Shown here piece after piece: positions 46,289 through 58,090 of a stretch of 64,000 bases of DNA; the stretch's first letter is position 1, and each line of letters opens with the position of its first letter. Source of the DNA: Gonium pectorale. Its lineage: Eukaryota > Chlorophyta > Chlorophyceae > Chlamydomonadales > Volvocaceae. Below the pieces are notes generated by a model. The model had not been told where the DNA came from. It did not search any database and saw nothing but the letters and a program-made list of their open reading frames with translations. Position numbers and translations under genes: made by a program. The stretch is from assembly GCA_001584585.1 (NCBI GenBank), contig LSYV01000002.1, positions 5,593,547 through 5,657,546 on the forward strand, given 5' to 3'.

Positions 46289-48721
46289 CGCCCGTGCCCT
46301 ACAATGGGCTGGTACCATCCACAGGCATACCCAAACACGCGATCAAGCGAGGGTTGACGCGCCAACCGACCTGCGGGGGCTGCAGACGTCTTGGTGACAG
46401 GAGCCAGCCTGCAAGGGCATCGGCTCCCCTTCCGGAGCCTCAAGAGCCGTCCAGGAAGGCGGGCTATCCGCAGACTGTCTTGGTTGGGAGCAGTCCCCAC
46501 AGCAACGCGCTAGACAGGGGGGCGGGTCCTTCGTATCATGATGTGCGGCTATGCCCGTTCGCCCTTACGATCCGCGGGGAGGTACCGACACTGGAAGACA
46601 CGGGCTTCAAACAGACTCGGGCGCCTTCCTGTTGCTCTTCTTACAACGACCGTGCACGTAAGTTTTGCTGTACGGTGTACCAGGCAAAAATAGGGGTGTG
46701 TATGTGTCAAGGGACTCAGCTGCGCGCGGGTACAGTGGATCAGTGGTTGCCGTGGGGCCGCATTCTAGCTCCGTGAAAGGGGGCGCACAGGCCCATCCAT
46801 GGGTACGTACCTAAGGGCTTCCAAGTGGAGGTGCGCGCGCAGCGGCGTGCATCCTGTCTGCACGTGATCAGGGTACACGCCCTTCATCGCCGGGGCATGA
46901 TTGCCGCCCACATCTCGCTTCAGCAATGGCGCGAAGCAGAGCGCACGTGGCACCCCAGTTGGCACGTGGCATACAGGTATGCGGCCACCGCGGCGGTTGG
47001 GGCCTGAAGAGTAGTTACTGTGCCTGCACTTCGTTCAGGGAGGCGTGGGGCCACTGACAGTACAGATGTTGGGAGCTCTCTCGCACCGAGCCCTCTCGCT
47101 GGAGCTGTAACTATCGCATCCCAGCACCCCGACCGAAAGCGCTTGACCGCCTGGTTGGGCTCCGCACCGTGCACCGTGTAACCGCTGCCATCACAGACAT
47201 GGCACTCACAAGCGCACCCATCCGACTCACGTACCGGCGCAATTCACTCCCATCACCCCGCGTCTTCCCACCGGGTGCCGGCGGGGCGCTCCACCAGGGA
47301 ACAGCGGGCTTGAGTTCATACCGATGCAGAACGGTTCCAGTCCTGCCTACAAGACCTGGAAATAGTCAGACCATAGGCTGTACATTGGTTCTCCCAGTCG
47401 CCCGGGCTCATCAGCATGGTCGGCCTTGGAATGTTTGCAAGTTGGGCAGGTTGGGCGATCTGAGAGTCGACATGGCCGAGGCGCTACACGCCCGCTCGTG
47501 GCGGCATATCCGCGGTGCGGTGACAGCGAATGCGTAAAGGCGTTTTGTCCCCCGTTTCTCAACCGACGGCACCGGACTGCACCAGTGCTGCCCACCGCAC
47601 TCCTGGCTGAGGAAACGCCGCAGCACTCGCCCTTCCAACCAGCTTCCGCCAACTGAAATCCCGGAAAACGTACGCGTGGGGTTGGAGAACTATGTAGACT
47701 AGAGTGGGCCGTTCGCCCAAAGCACCAGCAGCAGAAGCAGGCGATGTGGGGAGGCAGTTGACTCCCCCAAAATTGCGTTTCAAAGCTTTTGCAAGCACCC
47801 CCGCAAGTGGCTCCCTCGTGGGCTCCCTCATACCTGTCATGCAAACCAACGGCTCGGTCAAGTCGCATCTGTGCGCCCTGCGGGGCACGCCTGGCAAGCC
47901 CCAACTCCTCATGTACGGGCTTTGCAGCGGGCTGTCATCTCCCTCCTCCTTACCCCTTGTTCTCCTTATATCCAACCTCCTGCAGTCCTCGGTCCCCTTC
48001 CCATCCCATCCTGTCAATTGTCCCCTTCGATTTTGACAACAGTGCCTTCAACTCGTGATCCCTATCCTGAAGCGCTCCGCGCGTGGAAGGGGCCCATATA
48101 TGTTGTGCGTGTGGTGGTGGCGGGGGCAAACCCGCAAACCGCTGCGTGTAAAGGCATTGGAATCACAGCTCATGCCCGCGCATACCGAAGACCCAGGGGT
48201 CACGCACCTGTCCCCGTCGTCCCCGAGAACCCCGAACACAGACAGCCCGTCGCCCCTCCTCGCGATCCAACCTCGCAGCCCTGCCAGAATAAGGCTGTCG
48301 CATTCAAAGCTTCAGTGTCAGTCTGGCTTCTGCAAAAACGTTGTTGGCCTTTACTTGCGCATGCTTTAATGTTACTTAGTCGTAGCAAATTGATGGCAAC
48401 TGAAGGAAGAAGAAAGCCCAAGGTAGCATATATTTGAATTCCCGGCGCCCTCCGAACTCCACTTTAACAATAAAGCCTATTCTCCTACGACCATCTATAC
48501 CTTTTGAATTCAAAGAAGCTCCAGAACGGCAATTGCCGTACGGCACTTGCCGTCTTTCTTCGCCGGCGCCGCGCGCGAGCAACCACACTTCGCGCACAAG
48601 CCAGTCGCGCTCCATACGTACAAGTGCAGAGAATATCCAGACCTACCTGTAACCTACTCGAACCTCTAGATCTGGTTTGCACTCACTCGTCCGCTTACCT
48701 GTAGCCAGCTGAGCGCGGGAA
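46289..48721. other. intergenic region, no gene recognised; RAN promoter at its right end
   Basis: About 2.4 kb between two plus-strand genes. If the upstream gene has a last exon, it would lie in the left part; I could not identify one with confidence. TGTAA occurs at about 47106 and 47177. From about 48340 the sequence becomes A/T-richer. A 14-bp palindrome ACGGCAATTGCCGT (48526-48539) lies about 180 bases upstream of the RAN start codon. Confidence 0.4.
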
Positions 48722-49540
48722 ATGGCTCTTCCGGTAGGAAAGGAAGCTGCAATCTTGCTCGCCACGGCCTGCGGACCATTGTTGGTGTGCCGCCCAATCG
48801 TAGGGGCAAGTCACTCCCGAGGGCGTTCCAGCCTTTAAACTGGTGCTGGTCGGCGATGGCGGCACTGGCAAGACCACTTTCGTCAAGCGGCACACGACTG
48901 GCGAGTTCGAGAAGAAGTATGAGCCCACGATTGGCGTGGAGGTCCGGCCGCTGGACTTCACCACCAACCGTGGCCGCATTCGCTTCTACTGCTGGGACAC
49001 TGCGGGACAGGAGAAGTTCGGCGGCCTGCGCGACGGGTATTACATCCACGGACAGTGCGCGATTATCATGTTCGACGTCACATCGCGCTTGACATACAAG
49101 AACGTGCCGACCTGGCACCGCGACCTGTGCCGCGTCTGCGAGAACATTCCGATCGTGCTCTGCGGCAACAAGGTACGCTGGGCTGCTTGGCCGCCGACCG
49201 GGGGCGGGAAAGCTGACTGCGGCCGCCCCAAAATGGCGCGCAGGTCGACGTGAAGAACCGCCAGGTGAAGCCCAAGCAGGTGACCTTCCACCGGAAGAAG
49301 AACCTGCAGTACTACGAGATTTCGGCCAAGTCGAACTACAACTACGAGAAGCCCTTCCTGTACCTCGCGCGCAAGCTGACCGGTGACCCCCACCTCAGCT
49401 TCGTGGAGGAGGTTGCCCTGCCCCCGCCCGAGGTGCAGATCGACATTGCGGAGCAGGAGCGCAACGAGCGGGAGCTGGCCGAGGCGGCGAACCAGCCACT
49501 CCCCGCGGACGACGACGACGAGGTGGGGGGGGGCGTGTAG
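48722..49540 (+). CDS. RAN1: Ran GTPase (nuclear transport small G protein)
   Basis: Ras-family GTPase that gives direction to nuclear import/export and guides spindle assembly. Three exons: 48722-48733 (only MALP), 48804-49172 and 49244-49540; 225 residues. The 12-nt first exon is supported by plant Ran starting MALP and by the in-frame TAG acceptor at 48801-48803. Motifs: P-loop GDGGTGKTT (21-29), [11 protein letters not shown] switch I/effector segment, [17 protein letters not shown] switch II (69 onward), CGNKVDVK guanine specificity, and EISAKSNYN. There is no C-terminal prenylation Cys. The acidic tail DDDDE is present but is followed by VGGGV and a stop, where other Rans end in short acidic tails such as DEDDDL. 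GAG followed by GTGGGG could be an unused donor. Confidence 0.98.
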
Positions 49541-51239
49541 ACAAGGGTATGCGTTTTTGCATAGCTGGGAAATGAGTCAGGAACCAAGCAAACGATGCCA
49601 CTGAGCACTGCGTTCGCACAATGTGACACTGCGTTTGCACTGTGTCCATGATCCAACGAGTTGTTCACTGATCGTTTGCGCTGTTCACTGCACACAACAT
49701 GTACCCGGCAAAGGACTGACACAATACGTCCAGCGCAGCTGACACAACATACAGTGCTAGATAGGTGTGTGTTTACCTATCTAGTTGTTGCACTTCTCAG
49801 CACCTTTGGTGCAGATTGCTGTCCGTAAATCATCCTCCACCCCGCCCGCCCCGTCTGCAGCTCATCGACTAATGATGGACGTTGGCCGCTTGTTGGCGAC
49901 TCGACTGGCGTACTTCGGTGGATCCGCGGGCCACCAGGGGTCGCCGGAGCCTGAGACGTGTTCGCAGGCGACACTAGCAGGAGTCAGTCGGCGGCACGCA
50001 CGCGCATTCGGCGTGCCTGCTGCGGGAGCGAGGGGTTGAACGATAGCAGGGGTGCGGTTGCGTATGCAGGAAGCAGGTTAGCTACCGATGAGACGGCTAA
50101 GCAGTGGAGTCGACATGTTCGGCTTCCGTTTTGGCGCTAGACTAGGATTGGAACGAGCGGCTTGGCAGGGTCTACGTATCTGGAAGACAGGACGATCCCT
50201 TACCGAAAGGGCATACACGGTGGCTATCCGTCCCCGAACATAGCAGCTTCGTGCTGTTAAACATATATGGCCACTGGAGCACATGAGTGCGCGAAATGCT
50301 CCGGCCTGACGGGTTCCCGTCCTTTCTGTTGGTGTTTGTGCAGGCTCCTACCTAGGGTGTTTGCACATGTAAAGCGTATGGTGATTGGCGACCTGCGATG
50401 CCCACACGTCCTCGCACAACTCCGTCCGCATCGCACTTGCAATCTATGACAGATGGGACGAGGGACAGGAGCCAGGAGGGCATGCTCATGTTGACAGAGA
50501 CTGCGTCCTACCGTGCTCTTACTCAAGCCACAAGAGACAGATTCGTTGTAGTGACCATGAGCTCTTGCGATCAGAGTGTGCTTGATTCTTACCCGTTATC
50601 GTTTTACATTCAGCATTCAGTCAGGGTATGCTGAATCTACCTTGAAGGGTATCGGAGAGGAGACCCCACCTGTGCATCCCTTTGTCTCTCGCAGCCGCTT
50701 CACCAGCTCCCCAGACTAGACATGCTTAAGTAGAGGCCGACTCGACGTACGCTTACGTGGAGGCAAACAATCGTGGTCAGGTGCAAACTGTGGTCAAGGA
50801 GGTTAGGATGGAGAGTATGATCAGGATCCCAGTACGGCATCAAGGCCCAGCAGTTCCCATCACCGCTCCAGAAGTTCTTTCTCCCACCAGCTCCCAGGGG
50901 GCGCGGTGCAAATCCATCTGCCTAACCAAACTTCCGCCCACGTCCTGACCCAGTCCAAGTAGACGTAATGACCAATCTAATGACAAGTTAACTCCGACGT
51001 TGAACAAAGGACAGCCGGCGCTGCTCATCAGAAACACCTGTAACGTGGGAAAAACCATAACCAGTACACACATGCGGGAATCACAGTCAAGACAGGTTAG
51101 CAGGAGTGGTTGCTAGCACACTGTTCAGCTTCACCGGCCACCCATCAGTCATCCGTACTGCGCACGTCCATCAATGCCCATCCCTCCAAGACACCCCGCT
51201 TAATGGGCTGTCTGGCTTGTGCGTCTCCGTCCCATTGCC
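49541..51239. other. convergent intergenic region, no gene recognised
   Basis: About 1.7 kb between RAN (+) and the C5orf34-like gene (-), lower in G+C than the genes. Contains a strong hairpin (listed separately) and the near-repeated words CTGACACAAT / CTGACACAAC at about 49715-49750. TGTAA at about 50368 (+) and TTACA at 50604-50608 (-) are distant poly(A) candidates. No exon recognised. Confidence 0.45.
49757..49784. repeat. perfect 10-bp inverted repeat, 8-nt loop
   Basis: CTAGATAGGT and ACCTATCTAG are separated by GTGTGTTT, about 215 bases after the RAN stop codon. It could be an RNA hairpin in the RAN 3' UTR or the ends of a small decayed element. Confidence 0.85.
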
Positions 51240-53245
51240 TTAAAGCCTCTCCAGGAGGCGCGCATTTGCTCGCAACATCTCCTCGATCATCGCTTGTCGG
51301 TCCAACCCCACATCCGGTATCCGGCCTGCCGCGAGGGTTTCTCCAGGCCCGCTAACAGCGCAGGCTGCGGGGGCCGGCAGCGCCTTTGTCGCTGAATAAC
51401 TGCACATATGGGCCATGCGCTGCGAGTTCAGTATCTCTGCTCGGACGCGCGCCTGCAAGCGCAGCTCCTCCGACCGCTCCGACGGGGTCTTGAACGCCCA
51501 GTGCGCGAACTCCACTACTGCCGCCACGTACCGCTCCACGCCCACCGGGTTAGCCACCGCCACAACAACGGAGGCCCCGTCCGGAAGCACTACCTTGCAG
51601 TGGGAGTGTGACGCGGACATGTGAAGGATGGTGCGGTCCCCAAAGCACGCACGGACGCGGCCGTCCTCGTAGGCCGTGAAGTGGCCGTGCCCCGGCACGT
51701 CGCTCTCCTCCAGCACAGCACTGGAGGCGACGGCAAAGAGCTCGTCGGGCGACGAGGTGGGCAGGAGTGCGGTTGCGCTGGCAGCCGCAGAGCCCAGGAC
51801 GGGGGGGGCCAGCGGCGCGAGCGGCAGGCGCGCCGCAACCGCTGCAGCTACGGAGGCGTTGTGCAACCTACGTTGGAGTATACAGCGTGCGGTGAGACAT
51901 ACGGGAGTTAACAGGCGTGTAACCGCGCGTAGCCTTGCCCGGCCGACATTCATGCGTGACACGCCAAGCCGAAAGGGCCCGCGTTACCCTCTCACTTGCA
52001 TACCATCATTGAGGCTTAGGCCACTTTCACAAGAAGCTAGCTGTTCGCAACATAGCCTTAGGAGCAGGCCGGTACTCGCCTCAGCTTGAGCGCATGTGCG
52101 GCCAGCGCCCCGAGCGGGTAGCGACACGCCTGGTCGCGACTCCATACGGCCTCAGGCACGCAGTTGGCGACATACAGCTGCCCCTCTGCCTCGCAGCCCT
52201 TGTAGTGAGCCAGGAACCTGCCGCCGCGCGTGGATGCCATGCATGATTCGTCCGCGTGAACCCAAACCTCCACCTCGCCCGATTCAGGCAGGAACTGGTA
52301 CGTGGCATGCGGTGTCCACTCGAACATGAGAACATCCCCGGGCGGCAGCAGGGAGAGAGACGGCTCCGCCCACCAGCCATCGGAAGGCAGCTGCTCCGCG
52401 AGGCCGGTGCGGACGCATTCGTCGGCACGCGGCAGCAGGCAGCGACGGACTGAGGGGGGCTCAGGCGCTTCTTCAGCGATTGATAGGCTCCCGGCTGGCC
52501 CCGTGCCGGCAAGCCCATCATCTGGGTCCAAAGCCGCCGCCGTCGGGATCAAGCCCATGTTACTGTAGCCCTGCTGCTGCTGGTCATGCCCCTGCTGCTG
52601 TGATGACGCCGACTCGTGCTCCAGCCCTGCGAGTGCAGCGCCCACGTCCTGCCCAAGAGCCGCCGCGGCCAGGAGCGCTGCCCGCACCGCGGGCCGCCAG
52701 CGCGCAGGGTGGCTGGCCACGCTAAACACCTGGGTCTGCCACACGTAGTCGTAGCGGGCCTCCTGGGGCCTCTCACCCACCAGCAGTGGGTAGCAGACCG
52801 CAAAGCGTCGGCGGTGCCCGTGCAGCACCACCTGCGCAACACCATCCTCGCTGCTGACCACCACCTTGCCGTCCTGCTGCAGCTGCGCTAGGCCCGCATC
52901 AGCAGCATGCCGCGGGTTTGGCCATGTGGCGTCGTGGATTGCGTAACCTAGCGAGAAGCCCGAGCGCAGGACGCGCGCCAGTGGCTTGCAGACGCACGGC
53001 TGCTCAACATGCATGTTGCGGAACTCCAGCACCGCCGCAAGAAGCGGGCTGTGCCGCGTCAGCGCATACTCGCTAAGCTGGCGCGTGGCGCGCCCGTCAG
53101 GCGCGAGCACCAGGAAGGAGCTGCCGGTGCTGTTGGTCACGAGGATGGTGTTGTCAGAGAAGGTCGCCTTGGCGCGCGCATCCCGCAGGATGCAGACGCG
53201 GCATAATTCGGGAAGTTCGGCTGCGATGCGCGGCGGCGTCGCCAT
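51240..53245 (-). CDS. C5orf34-family protein (function unknown)
   Basis: Two exons, 53245-52080 and 51867-51240, give about 597 residues; human C5orf34 is of similar size. Blocks that align by eye with the animal protein, in order: an N-terminal beta sheet (CILRDARAKATFSDNTILV), YDYVWQTQVFSVASHPARW, a central region (FEWTPHATYQFLPESGEVEV, then GGRFLAHYKG), ALKLRLHNAS spanning the intron, and a C-terminal sheet (GHGHFTAYEDGRVRACFGD, then CKVVLPDGASVVV and VGVERYVAAVVEFAHWAF). The sheet-helix pattern resembles polo-box-like folds. Animal members are uncharacterised. A Gln-rich, variable linker lies at about residues 215-240. The intron starts with GC (52079) and ends TAG (51868); only this choice joins the conserved blocks in frame. 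Confidence 0.83.
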
Positions 53246-53661
53246 GCACCGAGTTTAGGGCAACGACTCGGGGGCTGTTGCAGCGGCCGGTCAACCCTAC
53301 TTGCTGTAAGTAAATATTCACGGGGTTTGATGAGCTACGCGCGTATACAGTATGCATCGGGCATGAAGACAGGCCTGAATGACGAAAAGTCGTTATGTTT
53401 GGAACCAAAAATTGCCCTCGGCATGGACGCGTCTCTCGTCTTCTCACACAGGCAATCTAGGCAGGCATTCGCATACTGTATTGTGACGAATCCAGGCTTC
53501 GAGAAGCCCTCGCAAGTTTGCAGCTCACGGTCTTGTCACTCCGTGCTTTCTCTGCAACTACCTTGACCACGCTTGATCAAGAGCTCGACGTCTTCGCGCT
53601 GACCGAGGCTAGCTACGCCCAGTGGGCTTCACGAGAGGCAGGCGTCTGAGCGCGGCGCAAG
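53246..53661. promoter_or_regulatory. bidirectional promoter region, 416 bp
   Basis: The start codons of the C5orf34-like gene (-) and the UBX-domain gene (+) are only 416 bases apart and point away from each other, so both promoters and 5' UTRs must fit here. The left half is A/T-richer. No defined promoter element was recognised. Confidence 0.5.
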
Positions 53662-56600
53662 ATGGCTGACGGGGGCGAGGACGTGGTCGCTAACTTCATG
53701 GCGATCACGGGTGCGGACGATGGGGTGGCGGTGCAGATGCTCGAGGCCGCGAACTTCGTGCTAGAGGACGCCGTCAATCTCTTTTTCGCGGCCGACGCCG
53801 GCGGGGCCGGGGGGCGTGGCGGTGGCGGCGCTGCGGGAGCTGGCGGGGCGGGCAGTCGCGGCGGCAGCGCGCCGCCCGCAGATATCATGGACGAGGACGG
53901 CGTGCGCGCCCCGCTGCCCACGAAGGTGGAGCGGCTTTATGGCGACCATTTCGACCCCCGCGCCATGGCCGCTGCGCACTACCGCGGGCTCAGCGGCCGG
54001 CCGCCGCCGGGCGGCTCCACAGTCGATGTGTTCCGTGATTTCAAGGCGGAGTCGGCGGCCGCAGGGGCCGCTGCGCAAGCGGCCGGCGCCGACGCGGCGG
54101 GAGGCAGTGGCGCGGCAGGGCCCGGTGTGCAGGGCCTATCTGGGCTGTTCAAGCTGCCCGACGACCTGGTGTTCCCCGGCAACCTGGACATGGCCAAGGC
54201 CCGTGCGGCGCAGGAGGGCAAGTGGCTGCTTTTTAACGTGCAGTCCGCCACCGAGTTTGCAAGCCACCGCCTCAACCGGGACACCTGGAGCCAGGAGGCG
54301 CTCAAAGAGGTGCTCAAGGGGACCTTCGTCTTCTTCCAGGTGTGGAAACGCCGCCCCTGGGGCGGACGGGTTTGAGGGAGTTTAGACTTGGTGCTTTTGG
54401 CGTTGGAGGGGCGGCTGTGGCGGAGGAGACGCACGCCAAAACGCACATAGTTGTGCGTACTCAGGGATATGCATGTGAGTGAGACGGCATCCGCGCAATG
54501 CCTGCGCCATCTGGTGCGCTAACGACTCAGTCTGTCAGACGATCTTCGCCATGTCGAAAGCTAGCATGAGCAATAGGCAAGACTTGCCCGCTTTGGTGGC
54601 GGGTTCTGGGTACCGGTGCCCGTCATCCTGCTTCCCCCCTGCCTCCACAACCCGGGTCCTCCCACCAGCTCGCTCCCGTGCTGGTTGCCCACCCCCGCCC
54701 TCCCGCCCCCTCCTCCACGCCCCGCTTCCCAAACCTGGTGCCGTGCACAGACCTCGGAGACCAGCGCCGACGGCCGGGCGCTGATCAAGGCGTACCGCCT
54801 GGACAGCCTGGCCCCGGGCGGCGCCCCGCTGCCCGCCACCCTGGTGGTGGACCCGCTCACCAACGCGCAGCTGTGGCACCGGGCGGGCTTCGTGGACGCG
54901 GAGAAGCTGATGGAGGAGCTGGTGCCGTTTATGGACCACGGGCCGCTGGATGCGGGTGCGTGCATGGGACCTGGGGTCCTGGGGTGGCTAACGACAAGTG
55001 CGGGGGGGGGGCGGGGGTGTTCGTGTGTAGAGGAAAGCACGAGGAGGCGCGGGAGGGTGCAGGATTGGGCTGGCGGGGCCTGAAGCTGCCGGAACGGGGA
55101 ATGCACGCGGATTAAGCGGCTGGCGGCTGGCCTTACTGAGGGGTACGTGTCAGGCCGGTTCCTGTCAGGCCGAAGCTTGTAGAGCAGGGGCGGCTCACCG
55201 GTAGCAACCGTGCACGCTTAAGCTGCGCAGAGCCTTTCAATTTTGAACCTCTCGCCAACCACTGTTCCACTCGTGGACGCGCAACTGCGCGCAGGCGCCT
55301 CCAGCATCGCGCAGAATAGCATGAAGCGCAACCGCAGCGCAACGGCCGTCGCTGGCGCCGCTGGCGGTGCTGGCGGCGCGGCCGGACAACCGGGTCGGTC
55401 GCGCACGCCCATGACTGAGGACGAGGAGCTGGCGCTGGCAATTGCCATGTCCATGGAGCGAGGCGGCGCGGGCGCCAGCGGGGCCGCCATGCCCATGGAC
55501 GAGGGCGTCGGTGGGAGTGGTGGTGATGCCGACCTGGATGACCTGGACGAGGCGGCCATCTGGGAGCAGATCCAGGCGGCCGAGCGGCAGAAGGCGGCGG
55601 AGGCGGCCAGCAGCAACAAGTCGCCCGAGGAGGTGAGGGGTAGGGGTCAGGAGTGGAGGGGCGTTTGGGGGCAGGCACCGCTGAGGGTGGCAAGATGTTC
55701 GAAAGGAAGATAGTTCGGGGTGAGATCACTGCGGCAGTCGGTATCGAAGACCGGATGTGCTGTGTGTGGGGGAGGGAGGTAAAGGAGCAAACGGTTGACC
55801 GTGAACGCACTGGCGTCCACATGAAGGCTCCCGTCCGGCGGCACCACTCTTGCCTTCGGTTCGCCGGCTCCCAGAGGTGTCGGCCTTCTGAGACGCAGGC
55901 AGCCGCCAGGTATTCGCGCCCTGGGCGTCGTCGTCCGTATTTGTTGGTGATGTCGGCTGGCGCTAGATAAACTCATCGAGGCTTAAGTCGTAGTTGAAGT
56001 GGCGTATGCGTGCATGAACCTAGGCAGCCCGCCCCAGCCCCGCCCCCGACACCTCGACCACCGACAATGCCCAACCTTCCCGAGGCGTACCTGGTGAACG
56101 CATGTGCGAGAGGTCCGGCAGGACGGTTCAGACTCACCTGCCAAACCGCCCGGGACTCGGGATGGCATGCGCCTCTGCCCTCTCTACTGAGAACGCCTTC
56201 CAATCTTTTACACCCCCGCCTCCCAGCTGGCGGCCGAGGCGCTGGCCCGGGTGCCCCCCGAGCCCGCGGACGGTGACCCCGAGTCAGTGCGCGTGGCGCT
56301 GCGCCTGCCGGATGGGCGGCGGCTGCAGCGGCGCTTCCGCGGGAGCGACTCCGTGCGGGCGCTGTTCGACCTGGCCGCCGGAAATGTGCCCGAGGCGGCG
56401 GCGGGGAAAGGGTGAGGCGGCGGAGGCGAACGGGCTCCTGAGTGCTGGTCCGCGGGCCCGTGTGCTCATGCCGAGTCCCCTGATGCACACCCCCGGAGCA
56501 GACCTCACGTGCCACTCTTTGCAGCAGCCGTCCTCAATCTACACATGCCCGGCCCGTAGCGCCGCGTGGCCATGACTGCGGGGCTGTTTGCGCTTGGTCT

Positions 56601-56901
56601 GCGCGCCGCAGCTCTGGCCGCCTGGTGCGAAACGCTGCGTGTGGGCTTGAGGAAACCCCCCTCGCCCTGCAGCAACCCGCCCACCGCCTCCGCTTCTGTC
56701 GCCGCCTCCTACCGGCCTACCTGCCGAGGCAGCGACGGCACCTCTGGCTGCCTCACCGCCCTCGCCCGCCGGCCCCCTCCTGTCCACAGGCTGGTCATCT
56801 CCCACGCCATGCCTGGAGGGGCGGTGCTGTCGGACCAGGAGCAGACGCTGGCTGCTGCGGGTGTGGCGGGTGCCATGCTGGCGGTAAAGCTGGCGGACTG
56901 A
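53662..56901 (+). CDS. UBA-UAS-UIM-UBX protein, CDC48/p97 adaptor (UBXN7/PUX-like)
   Basis: Links ubiquitylated substrates to the CDC48/p97 segregase. Exons 53662-54339, 54751-54955, 55295-55632, 56227-56411 and 56790-56901, all phases consistent, give 505 residues. Domains in order: UBA (about 5-45: VVANFMAITGADDGVAVQML, then NFVLEDAVNLFF), a Gly/Ala-rich linker, UAS thioredoxin-like domain (about 165-295: KLPDDLVFPGNLDMAK, then LLFNVQSATEFASHRLNRD, YRLDSLAPGGAPLPATLVVD and LTNAQLWHRAGF), a UIM (EDEELALAIAMSM), and a C-terminal UBX domain (VRVALRLPDGRRLQRRF, SDSVRALFDLA, LVISHAMPG, ending AVKLAD). This is the same order as human UBXN7. The usual FPR loop of UBX reads AMPGG here, so the classic p97-contact loop is altered. 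No TGTAA was found close after the stop. Confidence 0.93.
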
Positions 56902-58090
56902 GCGGACAGTCGGGCGGGTACGGACCTGGACGAGAACAGCAATTCTCTAGCGTATTGGCGGCACCACAAGCATGGGAGTAGGGTAGGGCGCAGGGAGTAG
57001 TTGGTGGGGGATCCGGCCAAGGGACATGATTGCAGCTGCGGGCGGACACTCGAGGCCACTCGTGGTTGACCCGAGCGAAGACGGGAGCTTGAATAAAAGT
57101 GTCGGCGGCGGTCCCGGCGGCTCATATGTACGGGCGAGGACTATGGGTGGTCGGTCAGCGCGACTGCGCACGCAGGCAGGAGTGCACTTAGGCAGGGGGC
57201 GGCACCATCTGGAAGAATGCGCATCGTGGCATGTCCGACAGGGCAAGCCGCTGGGTATATACCGGTAGTTGCCCGGCTGCCAGCGCAGGAGGGGGGGGCG
57301 GCATATGCGGAATGCAGGGGAACGCAGGGGCGGCAGGATGGAACATGAGAATGGCCTGGTTGCCCATACCAGAGAACTAGACGTCGTTACCCGCGTGGGT
57401 CCCAGCTTGCGTGCAGTTTTTGGGGCGTACCCGATGCAGGATACCGGTACGTTGTAGACGATCTGCTAACTGCGGGGGGATCACAGCTTGCCGAAGCAGT
57501 TGGCACCGGCCTGTTGTGGTGGTGGTAATGGTGGTGAGGTATCCCATGTTGGGTCAGTGGCTCGTTGGCGATTATGATTAGGAGATGATGGCAGGGATGC
57601 GCGAAACCTGCTGTGCTATGGCACCTGCTACCCATTTTCGGCGCCGCCCCCCCCCCCTCCGTGTTTCTCTGCACTTGCACCATCAACTTAGCGCGCCGTC
57701 CGCGCTCATAGTTAGGGGCATTCAACCTTGAAAGCGAAGTCGCGTCTTCAGCTCGGTCGCACGCAAGCCTGGGCGACCCACGGTTCGATGCAACCCCCAA
57801 CTTCACTCAGCAAACTGGTCACCCTGTATTACCACCATCAGCCAATTGGATATGATGCGCTCTGATGCTCGCCCGGGCCTGATCTTCGCTGCTATCATGA
57901 CGCGTGAGGTCGCCGTGTCTCGTCCTTGTTCATTCAGTCCGATATCGCCCCGTTCACTACTTCATGACATAACGATATGCGATCTAGGTACCAATGGGCA
58001 ATAACAAGGAGACATAGTAGGACCTGCGCGCCTTCTCGCGTCACAACACCTCTGCCCTTTCGGAACGTCCGCAAACGCGACACGGTCACA
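56902..58090. other. intergenic region, no gene recognised
   Basis: About 1.2 kb between two plus-strand genes. The right part (57820-58000) is A/T-rich and likely holds the HEN1 promoter. A C run is at about 57648-57657. A tRNA-like GGTTCGATGC at about 57782 has no matching stem context. No exon recognised. Confidence 0.45.

Noticed and set aside
47559..48017. Minus-strand open frame (152 codons) in the spacer before RAN
   Set aside because: No domain, no conserved pattern, and composition differs from the verified exons.
57775..57800. GGTTCGATGC, resembling a tRNA T-arm
   Set aside because: Flanking sequence does not form the other stems.
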